A DNA stretch of 64,000 bases from positions 14,782,476 to 14,846,475 of the forward strand of contig OX459104.1 of assembly GCA_949775045.1 (NCBI GenBank). Direction: 5' to 3'. Source of the DNA: Metridium senile (lineage: Eukaryota; Cnidaria; Anthozoa; Actiniaria; Metridiidae). The notes beneath the pieces were generated by a model that was not told where the DNA came from, made no database searches, and worked only from the letters and a program-made list of their open reading frames with translations. Made by a program: the position numbers and the translations under genes. This document shows positions 55,380 through 64,000 of the stretch, piece after piece (position 1 is the first letter of the stretch; each line of letters opens with the position of its first letter).

Positions 55380-57165
55380 TACAACCAAAATACGGACGTA
55401 AATTTTTATATCAGCATCAAGGCCATCACTTCTTCTATATAAATCGAGAATGTCGTTGGATTTGGTTGTATCACACATAGTTTAAAAGTCCATTCTTCTG
55501 AGGCTATTTTTAGAAGAAGAAAAAGTATGGTCGACAAGAAAATTCGTAAAAAATTTAGTTTTTGATTTTAATCATTGAAAACTACATAGTATAGTGGGTG
55601 TCGGGAAAATAAGGATACGGACCGTCCGTCGGCGGACCAACGGACCAACGGACCGGCGGACCGACGGACCGGTCCGTCGACGGACCATTTGGGAAAACGC
55701 GGACCAAAAAAATAAATAAATAAATAAATAAATAAAAAAAATAAAGATACAAAAAAAAAAAATGAAAAAGTAGATAAAACGGTAAAAAAAACTTCCAAAT
55801 ATTTATAAAATGTTTCTTTACCCGAAAAAAATCAATAATTCAGAAGAATTAACCTATTAGTGAGTGTCCCACTGTGTTTCTCGATGCAACTCGAGGAATC
55901 GGGATACTTGAATTATACTGAGAGACTTTTTCTGATATTTTTTTCTCTTAACTGCAACAATCGAAACACAGAGTACGAATCATCTTGTGATGTCGAATGT
56001 GTATAATGTCAGTCATCACTTGATAAGACACGCACGTCCCTCTCTCAGTACATAAGCCTTAAAATAAGAATATTGATCGATTGAATATTGATTACTCAAC
56101 GAATTTGATAACACATTCAAGATGCTGAGATCAATGGATTTTAACAAGCGATCATTATAGTAGCCCATTTATTGCCCAAAGTGAAGCTGGCCTGAGATTT
56201 CATGGTGGGAGGTCAACAAGGTCAGTTTATAAAAGCTTTTGATGACACAACTGATAAATTCAAAACAGATATGTCGTTATTAATACTTGAGTTCAATTTA
56301 TTAAATCCATTTAGGGATGATAATCAAAACTAACAGCCTTTACTTCAGTTTAACGCATTTATCTCTATCCAAGTCGCAGCGTCAGATTCACGGGCTGTAC
56401 TATGTTATAATAACTTTTATAATAACATATCAGAGAATAATTCTAGATTTATGTACTGAGAGAGGGACGTGCGTGTCTTATCAAGCCGATGACTCTGTTT
56501 GCAGGCAGCTTGTGAACTAGCTTGTCGTTTCGATTGTTGCAGTTTAAGAGAAAAAAATATCAGAAAAAGTCTCTCAGTATAATTCAATGCAAGTATCCCG
56601 TTTCCTCGAGTTGCATCGAGAAACACAGTGGGACACTCACTAATAGGTTAATTCTTCTGAATTATTGATTTTTTTCGGGTAAAGAAACATTTTATAAATA
56701 TTTGGAAGTTTTTTTTACCGTTTTATCTACTTTTTCATTTTTATTTTTTTTATTTATTTTTTTTTTTGTATCTTTATTTTTTTGTATCTTTATTTTTTTT
56801 TTTTTTTTATTGATTTATTTTTTATTTTTTTTTGGTCCGCGTTTTCCCAAATGGTCCGTCGACGGACCGGTCCGTCGATCCACCGGTCCGTTGGTCCGCC
56901 GACGGACGGTCCGTATCCGTGTTTTCCCGACACCCTACAATGATGTCTAAATAATGAACAAGAATATTATGTTACTTAAAATTTCAAAGGTTAAATACTT
57001 TCGTCACGCCAGGCCATTGAAGTGGGGTAATCTGAGATCGCTAAAATTAGCATATTCACCCACTCTCACAAAAATCCTTATTTCTCGAAAACTAAGCAAT
57101 ATTTTTACTAATGAAGTAGATTGGGATGATTGGGATATAATAGGGTACAAAATATAAAAGTATTA
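55380..57165. repeat. Dispersed repeat Z, copy 2 (inverse of 50,022-50,385, interrupted)
   Basis: Matches flank the foldback element: 55,380-55,588 on the left and 56,941-57,165 on the right. The right part also contains extra sequence around 57,015-57,060 that is absent from copy 1. Confidence 0.8.
55590..56938. mobile_element. Foldback element with GGGTGTCGGGAAAA termini
   Basis: The termini TAGTGGGTGTCGGGAAAA and (inverse) TGTAGGGTGTCGGGAAAA lead into a GGACCG/CGGTCC-rich zone, A/T-rich tracts and further inverted arms, about 475 bp each in total. The centre is about 56,065-56,460. Copy 1 of repeat Z (about 50,185-50,205) preserves the uninterrupted sequence. It is non-coding; F- and K-rich frames come from A/T tracts. 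Confidence 0.85.
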
Positions 57166-57239
57166 GCAAAATCGGATTTTTGACCATTGCCACGATTTAC
57201 AAGCCGATGTCTGATGCTACCTGACATACGCTCTTCAAG

Positions 57240-58640
57240 TTTGGCAGTTAAACTATGAACAATGTTTAATCAATCAAAATTCAAGTACATACATTTATTC
57301 GTCAAAATATGATCAATGTCGACGTCATTGAAGGGTAGAAAACCTCAGGAAAATACAGTCACCGATAAAGTAAGTTCAAGTTTAATTTTTGTTTCAAGTT
57401 TTTGAGAGACAGTAAGCTTATTTTAATACTGAAAAACTGTTTGATATAACGAGCGTGAAAAAAAAAAAAACACCTAAAAACTTAATTAATATAATTAAGG
57501 TTCAAAAAGGAAAAATCCGTTATCTGTTTTATTATAGAAACAAAAGAGAAAAGGTTTAAAATTAATCCTTTGTGCATGTGTAAATTGTACTTTTCGTAGC
57601 CTTTTTTCGATTGAAAAAGTTGTTTATTTATGTACTTTAACCTCATCAACGGAAAACATCAAAGATGAATCGAAATACAAACATAATTTAAAATTGGTTG
57701 AAAACTTCTTTTTATTTAGCAATATTGACTATTTTATGCTTACGAAACGAGCTTTTTTAGTAGTTTTTACTTCAAAGTCGTTAAAGTTTTTTTTTCAGAA
57801 TAAAATGATGTTTTACACAAAGTTTTTCATAATAAAATACCTTGTTTTAAAATCCATGTCTTTTCAAATCGATCAGTTGTGTTGGTAGAACTTATAATTC
57901 TTGAGGCTTTTAATTCCATTTCAAAATAACTTTTTGTTTTGTTTTGAAGATTTGCCATGACTACTTTTTAGTAAATCTAATACAATGAAAAGGTTTAACC
58001 TTTTCTATCCGGAATCCTAACTAACTTTGGAAAATAAAAGAAGGTAAAAAGCGGCCGTAAAACGACTGTTCAGCCACAGCACTTTTTCAAGGCGTAATCA
58101 AAAGCAAAATAGGCTTAATGACTTAAAAATAAAAGGGATAATAATAAGGCTATTCACACTATCGTTTGGGAATGGTATTTTCCATCAAAAACATTTCTGA
58201 ACACTTTTTTGTCTGAACAAAACTATGGACTGAAGTGACAGTTGAAAATTTGAGAAAAAGATGAAAAAGTGCATAGAATGAAAACGATAACCAACCTAAG
58301 AAAAGGCAGTGAGATTTATTACAAGTTTTTACTTAAATTAAATCAATGTCCATTCATGAATTGTCCATTAACATGCTTTTATGGGACTTTTTTCAATGAG
58401 AAATGTCCGCCCCTCGTGTAAATGACAAACTTTCCTTTTGTGCGTTGCGTTACATGATGGCGTCATCTACATCGATAGCCAATGAGGATTTTGACATTAT
58501 GTCAATCAAAAAGAGAGCGAGAAATATCTTACATTTTACTGTCTTTTCCAGGCCTTTGTTTTGATTCTCTCTCCGCGCGCTGAATCTTTGAAAAGTTATA
58601 TTTTTCGATTAAAGATGCTATAGAAATTACAATAAACAGT
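57240..58640. repeat. Dispersed repeat core, copy 2 (inverse of 35,160-37,206)
   Basis: It is the reverse complement of the P2 cargo, without the 730-bp MULE-like insert: CTTTGTGTAAAAC reads through uninterrupted on the minus strand at about 57,812-57,824. Only short unsupported frames are present. Confidence 0.8.
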
Positions 58641-58767
58641 TAACAGTTAACAGTTTTTTTATATATTTTATTGATTTTTTGATAGTTTTTTACACTTACA
58701 TAAACACAATTACAAAAGACTGAAAAAGTACATAAATTAAATATAACGTTTTTTGGCTAATTCGTTA

Positions 58768-59325
58768 TTAAATTATATTGACTAAATTATGAATTAAGCT
58801 TTGAATTTTCTCATATTTTTTCAAATGAGTGTATAGCTTGTTGTTATTTTTTGCAACGATGTATTCGATTTTTTCATAGTCTATTAGATTTATTGGATAA
58901 TATTTAATGACAGGAAGTAACTGTTTTTGTTTGCAATTATAAAGTACATATTTGTATAGTAAAAATAAGAAACCTTCCATATTGTCTTCAGAACTTAACT
59001 CCCTATTAATGAGAATATTTTTAAAACTTAGCTCTGGTATTAACTTTACATTTGCGCTGCTTAGACATTGGTTAATGTTAAAGTATAGGTCCTTTGATTT
59101 TTTTGATTTTACAAATTCGACAAAAAAATGTTCCATAGATTCGTTTGATGTTTTACAAAATGTGCATAAAGGCGAGTCCACTATTTTAAATTTATATAAC
59201 TTCATGTTTAAGAATAAACAGTTATTCAGTATCTTATATTGGAATTCTCTTAATCTAAAATTATTTGTTAAGCTATTCGCTCTTTGATAGACTGATACCC
59301 ACTCAATGTCCTTATTGCCAGGCAA
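58768..59325 (-). pseudogene. 5'-truncated LINE, C-terminal 185 residues of the reverse transcriptase ORF
   Basis: The open frame includes YQRANSLTNNFRLREFQYKI, then CTFCKTSNESMEHFF, a CxxC...H zinc-binding motif of the RVT zinc-finger region of non-LTR retrotransposons, and ends HNLVNII. The usual final Cys/His of the motif reads VEFVKSK, so the finger is probably damaged. No polymerase domain is upstream: the sequence stops matching after CCAGGCAAAATACG, as expected for 5' truncation. It is the best-preserved version of the fragment at 34,250. Confidence 0.78.
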
Positions 59326-59620
59326 AATACGTAAGCAACTCGTAAAATATCAGCCTGTAATACCCAAGAAAATATTTAATAAGTGGTATTTACATGCACA
59401 TATTGATGTTGTAAGAAAAAATTAAACTGGGAGCTCCGCTATTAGGTATTACCTAATTTGTATATTATTTGCTTTTTCTAAGCGATACATATTTTTCTTT
59501 TGAATTTTTTTTTCATTTTTTTTTTTTGTCTAAGAATTTTTTTGAATTTTTTATAGTATTTTATTAATGAAAAACTCCATATTAGTTTGATTTTGCTGAT
59601 ATTTCCCTATAACAACGATG
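59326..59620. other. Short spacer with T-runs
   Basis: It contains GGGAGCTCCGCTATTAGG (about 59,430), a phrase shared with the start of repeat Y copy 2 (GGAGCTCC near 45,550), and T-rich sequence. No gene. Confidence 0.4.
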
Positions 59621-60172
59621 GGCCACCAGCGTAACATTGTTGGATGTGCTGTGCAAACGAACGCAACATTGTTGGGCTACGCTTCGATGACCGCGAAACA
59701 AAAGAAATGTTGGGACTTGTTGGCTCTGAAGTTTGACCAGTTTCAAACTTCATCCAACAACATCCAACAACATCCAACATGTTGCAGCAACACGCAACAA
59801 CACGCAACATGGTGTGCAAACGCTCGCAACATGTTTGGCCCAACAATGTTGCGTGATGTTGGCAAACAATGTTGCGTGCGTTTGCACAGGGCTTTAAATT
59901 GTTATGTAGAAGCATCTGAATGATGAATGTATTCTCATTGAGAAAACTGATAATGCATTTGTAAAACATTTTTCTTGCATTGATTTTAGATTTGGTCATA
60001 TTCAGACTCAACTTATATTTTTTCAAATGACCAAATAAATCTTGAAACCTTTCATTTTAGAACCAGTCTAATTTCTTAGGCAAAAGTGGTTCTTTTTTAA
60101 CAGGTGCTTAAAAAAGCAATTTTTAGCCTAGTGGTTCTTAATCCACTGGTTCTTATATGCGGGTTTTTACTG
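59620..60172. repeat. Outer inverted repeat, right copy
   Basis: It contains CAACATTGTTGG-type and GTGCAAACGCTCGCAAC phrases, then GGTTCTTA phrases, and ends TATATGCGGGTTTTTACTGT, the inverse of 45,122-45,141. The local CAACATCCAACAACATCC / CAACACGCAACAACACGC runs are simple duplications. Frames on both strands are repeat-derived. Confidence 0.75.
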
Positions 60173-60229
60173 TATAGGGGCGCTGAGTAGTAAAAATGAT
60201 AAAGGTTTTCGATTGTGGATATAAAATAA

Positions 60230-60320
60230 ATAGAAGGTTACTCGATGATCTCATGATGTCGAAGGTTTGGATCGCGACGTTTCGACTGCTAGTCTTCATC
60301 AGGCGATGAATAGACAGAAT
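60230..60320. repeat. Dispersed motif GCGACGTTTCGACTGCTAG...CATCAGGCGATG
   Basis: A GACGTTTCGAC...CTTCATCAGG phrase of the kind found near the ends of many cnidarian dispersed repeats (from memory). It is distinct from the GACGAAGGGCT family elsewhere in the window. Confidence 0.4.
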
Positions 60321-62480
60321 AAAATAAGAGTGATAAAAGCAAAAATTAGGTAAGGCCCCTCTTTCCAAAACAAAAATCTTAGTTCTGAATCTGATTCCAG
60401 TTCTATTAAAGAATATGTTTGTATGTGGTATATCGTAGTGGTAAAAACTGTCTGAGTCACGCCCATTTATAACGCCTGCTATTTCTATAATAACATATGA
60501 TAACGCCGCCCTGCTATTCTTATTATAACGCCTGCTATTCTTTGATGAATACAATCTCCAGTACAAAAAAAAAAAACTACACAAGCAGCATGGCTAAATA
60601 TATGAATGTTTTTTTATCGAGATAGATCTATCTCTTGAATAATCATTAATATGTTGACTCAAATGTTCTCATCAACTGTAATGTTATAAACTGTATTACT
60701 ATTAAAGTAATATGTGTAGAAACTGTCTACATAGAAGCGTCCATAGTATTGTATTTTTTATGTAATTTTGCCGAATTTTAGAAATTTTTTTAATATAGTT
60801 TTTGTAAGTTGTCCAACTTATAATTTTTAAATCGCGAAAAATGTGTTCATCTCCGCCATTTGATATTTAAATCCATTTTTTTTTTCTCCTTTCCTTTCAA
60901 AATAGACCGGACGAACTTGAATTGAGCTGCATGAGAATAATACAATGTTTTGTTGACTCACCTCTTCACTTTGCATCTACTGCGAAGCTTCGACGAACTG
61001 TACCATCATGATCCAAAGGTGTTTCTATAGCAGTATTTTAAAATTTACATCTTTGTTTGACGAGACAAATTGAATTAAAACAATTGTCGCTGTATGCACA
61101 TTAGCAATACAGGTCCAAAATGAATTAGTATATGTCACATTAACATCGCTGTTTCTCAATTAATGTTATTAGGTTGGTCATGGCCTATATGCAGCGATAA
61201 AGTCGGCGAATTTTGACATACACTTGTCCCCCTTGTTATTCTTGAACGAAGCGTAAATAGTAAACTAAAGTCGTGTTTTATCAATAGAAATTCCTGTATT
61301 TAAGTTGATTCGTCTGTTTTGCAACGCGCAGATTCCTGTGCATTTTTCAACAATTAGCACGTGCCCATGTTATTACAGAATTGCGATTTTCATTCCCATT
61401 ATGTGTTAAACGCGTGCAGCAACATAAAAATTTCGATCTTGAAAATTTGGGCGACAAATAATGGTGGTGATCATTATCTTTATTTGATAAACCATCAGAG
61501 GAGATACCAATTAAAAAAAATAAATAAACATAGGATACTGTTAAGAACATGTTACAAATATTTGTTTTAAACGTTCTTTTTGGAGCAAAGTGAAAGATAA
61601 ACTTCATTGAAGGCAAGAGAGCTGAAAAAAAAGCCAAAGAAGACTTTTGAGCTGCCTTAAAATGAATTAGCTACATATGATCTTCAAACAATTACTTGGT
61701 TAGGAATATGAGGTAGCAGAAGACCAAAAATAGAGAACATGTATCTATTTGTGTTTATGTATTTATGTACTATAGCAGTATGCATAGCATACATCTATGA
61801 TAAATATTATACCATATATTAACAATATAAATATACAGGAACACATTAAATATAAATATGACCAGTATACATATATTACTTACATAGGAAATAGTATTAA
61901 TACAATATAATTGTAGACCCGTTTTGACAGGTTTTCGCAAGTTAATTAAGTTTTTTGGTAGGTTCATTTTAAAGCTAGTAAAAGGTTGTTTGGTTTTCAA
62001 TTTATCTGGCAAAGAGTTCTAGAGTTTCGGGCTTTCATTTTAACACTAAAATGACGATATTTAACAAAATATCTCGTAAATGAACACGTGACCCCTGTTT
62101 TTGCTTCAAAACTTGCTTTGTTAAATAATGCTTTTTGAAAAGGTTGTAACAATATTTCTTTCAATATTTTTCTTCAATATTTAAAAAAAGTAATATTATT
62201 AAAGTTATTAATCGTTGATGTGAGAAAATAAAAATATCTTTATCGTTGAAAAATATTTTTCATTGTTTTCCATTCTTATATAAATATTATTTTTTTTATT
62301 ATGTTAAAAGCATTGAGAGTTTTAAATGCGTTTTTCAAGAAATAAAGTATTATTATTATTGTTAGAATGTTATTCGTTTGTTCCACAAATGTCGAAGATT
62401 CGTCCTAAACAAACCCGGGGAAACCTTTCTTCTAGTATAGAAATAAACAACTCGAAACCTACAAAATATCGAATTTTGAG
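60321..62480. other. AT-rich region without recognised gene
   Basis: A duplicated TAACGCC.GCTATTCT phrase lies near 60,465-60,545. The rest shows no domain, RNA gene or clear repeat on either strand. Confidence 0.4.
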
Positions 62481-62499
62481 CGATTCTTAAATGAGAATC

Positions 62500-63060
62500 A
62501 CCTTAAAAGACATTTTGAGATATTTAAAATGTCTTTTTTTATAATAAGGAATTGTACACTAATTACCAAGTACGGGAGGGGTGGGGAGGGGGGGATGGGG
62601 TGAGGAGCTTCAGATCATTGGAAATGCGAAGGCGGCATTTGCGACATATCTATTGTATTTAAATTATTATATTTTAGTAAATTCTGGTAAACAAAAAGGA
62701 TTGTACAGTTAAAATCTCCTTAAAAGAGATATTGCATTATTAAAAAGGTATTTTTTTAAATAAGAAATTGTACACTTATTACCAAGTATGCATGGGAGGA
62801 GCGGGGGCATGATGAGCTTCAGATTATTGGAAATTGTAGCACATTTTTAGCTATTTAGTTATTGTCTAGGGCCAGTACCTACTGTACTTGTTATTTTGTA
62901 TTTGTAAATTATAATCTCTTGCAAATTCTAGGTGCAATAAAAACGTTGCTGTTGTGGTTGTTGGAAATGCGTTAACAGTGTTTTCAGAGGCATTTGTGTC
63001 ATACCTATTGTATTTGAATTATGATATTTTAGCACATTCTGGAAAACAAAAAAGGGAAAG
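62500..63060. repeat. Imperfect direct repeat, 2-3 units
   Basis: AATTGTACACT.ATTACCAAGTA followed by a G-rich stretch and GAGCTTCAGAT.ATTGGAAAT occurs at about 62,550 and about 62,765. ATTTG.G.CATA.CTATTGTATTT...TTTTAG.A.ATTCTGG occurs at about 62,640 and about 62,990. An old, decayed tandem duplication. Confidence 0.65.
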
Positions 63061-63297
63061 GAAAGTCTGAGCATGGGGAGTGATTTTAATAACCTCCATA
63101 TTCATGTTATTTAATGCCCCCTCTGGTTTTTCAGTCTACCTTCCTGATAACTATTGCTCAGTCCCTAAGCTGTAGATAAGTTTACAGGTGCTTTTTAAAA
63201 CTATATTCGAAAACATGTCACTATAAATTAAACTTTCTTTGACGTTTTGCGCAGACTTTGATGACATTAAAATAATCGTGTGTTTCATGGTTTAGCA

Positions 63298-64000
63298 CCT
63301 GTATATTGTGAATGATTAGAGCCTTATATATGTTTATCTATATGTGAATGATTAGGGCCTTATATATGTTTATCTATATGTGAATGATTAGAGCCTTATA
63401 TATGTTTATCTATATGTGAATTATTAGAGCCTTATATATGTTTATCTATATGTGAATTATTAGAGCCTTATATATGTTTATCTATATGTGAATGATTAGA
63501 GCCTTATGTATGTCTATCTATAGATTAGAGCCTTATATATGTTTATCTATATGTGAATCATTAGAGCCTTATATATGTTTATGTATATATGAATGATTAG
63601 AGCCTTATATATGTTTATCTATATGTAAATCATTAGAGCCTTATATATGTTTATCTATATGTGAATGATTAGAGCCTTATATATGTTTATCTATATGTGA
63701 ATGATTAGAGCCTTATATATGTTTATCTATATGTGAATGATTAGAGCCTTATATATGTTTATCTATATGTGAATGATTAGAGCCTTATATATGTTTATCT
63801 ATATGTGAATTATTAGAGCCTTATGTATGTTTATCTTTATGTGAATTATTAGAGCCTTATATATGTTTATCTATATGTGAATTATTAGAGCCTTATATAT
63901 GTTTATCTATATGTGAATTATTAGGGCCTTATATATGTTTATCTATATGTGAATTATTAGAGCCTTATATATGTTTATCTATATGTGAATTATTGGAGCC
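63298..64000. repeat. 36-bp minisatellite, about 19 copies, running off the window
   Basis: The unit TGTGAATGATTAGAGCCTTA plus TATATGTTTATCTATA is 36 bp. Variants are mostly GATTAGAG/TATTAGAG alternatives, and the GAATTATT form clusters towards the 3' end, which suggests higher-order expansion. One copy near 63,515 is shortened. The array continues past the window edge. Confidence 0.95.

Noticed and set aside
63298..64000. CRISPR-like 36-bp repeats
   Set aside because: Units are directly adjacent with no spacers; this is a minisatellite.

Overview
The window is animal nuclear DNA. It is AT-rich, intron-rich and crowded with mobile elements and tandem repeats. Two spliced genes can be read through every splice junction. 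Secreted TSP1 + von Willebrand A proteins, a CUB-ectodomain receptor tyrosine kinase, abundant TIR/foldback elements and a DIRS-type retroelement all fit a cnidarian, most likely an anthozoan. That assignment is inference; the sequence contains no diagnostic rRNA or mitochondrial marker.

Layout. (1) 1-5,080: tandem-repeat territory with a CTT tract, a 51-bp minisatellite, a ~99-bp minisatellite and a T/G-rich tract. (2) 5,082-9,925 (+): a complete eight-exon gene for a 417-residue secreted protein (signal peptide, Cys-rich domain, TSP1, VWA). Most of its introns are filled by a microsatellite or a small inverted-repeat element. (3) 9,930-16,070: MITEs, tandem repeats and a (CATT)n block, with no gene. 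(4) 16,074-45,038 (-): a complete 14-exon gene for a 1,060-residue receptor tyrosine kinase with five CUB domains, one transmembrane helix and a split-type kinase domain. Its 19-kb intron 3 consists almost entirely of a head-to-tail chain of four TTAA-bounded elements (25,120-42,096), with a fifth nested inside. (5) 45,100-60,180: a nested composite of repeats in inverted orientation. It contains a defective DIRS/PAT-like retrotransposon with split direct repeats, a foldback element and a 3' LINE fragment. (6) 60,200-64,000: AT-rich sequence with no recognised gene, ending in a 36-bp minisatellite that runs off the window.

How parts relate. The two genes converge (+ then -) with about 6 kb between their stop codons. 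Both encode extracellular-facing proteins, but nothing in the sequence links them functionally. Because several repeats occur more than once, occupied and unoccupied versions of the same sequence can be compared. This defines the insertion sites of the DIRS element, the foldback element and a 730-bp MULE-like element.

All exon structures come from reading splice sites by eye, supported by uninterrupted phase agreement and by domain content. Identity levels of repeats are impressions from reading, not computed values.
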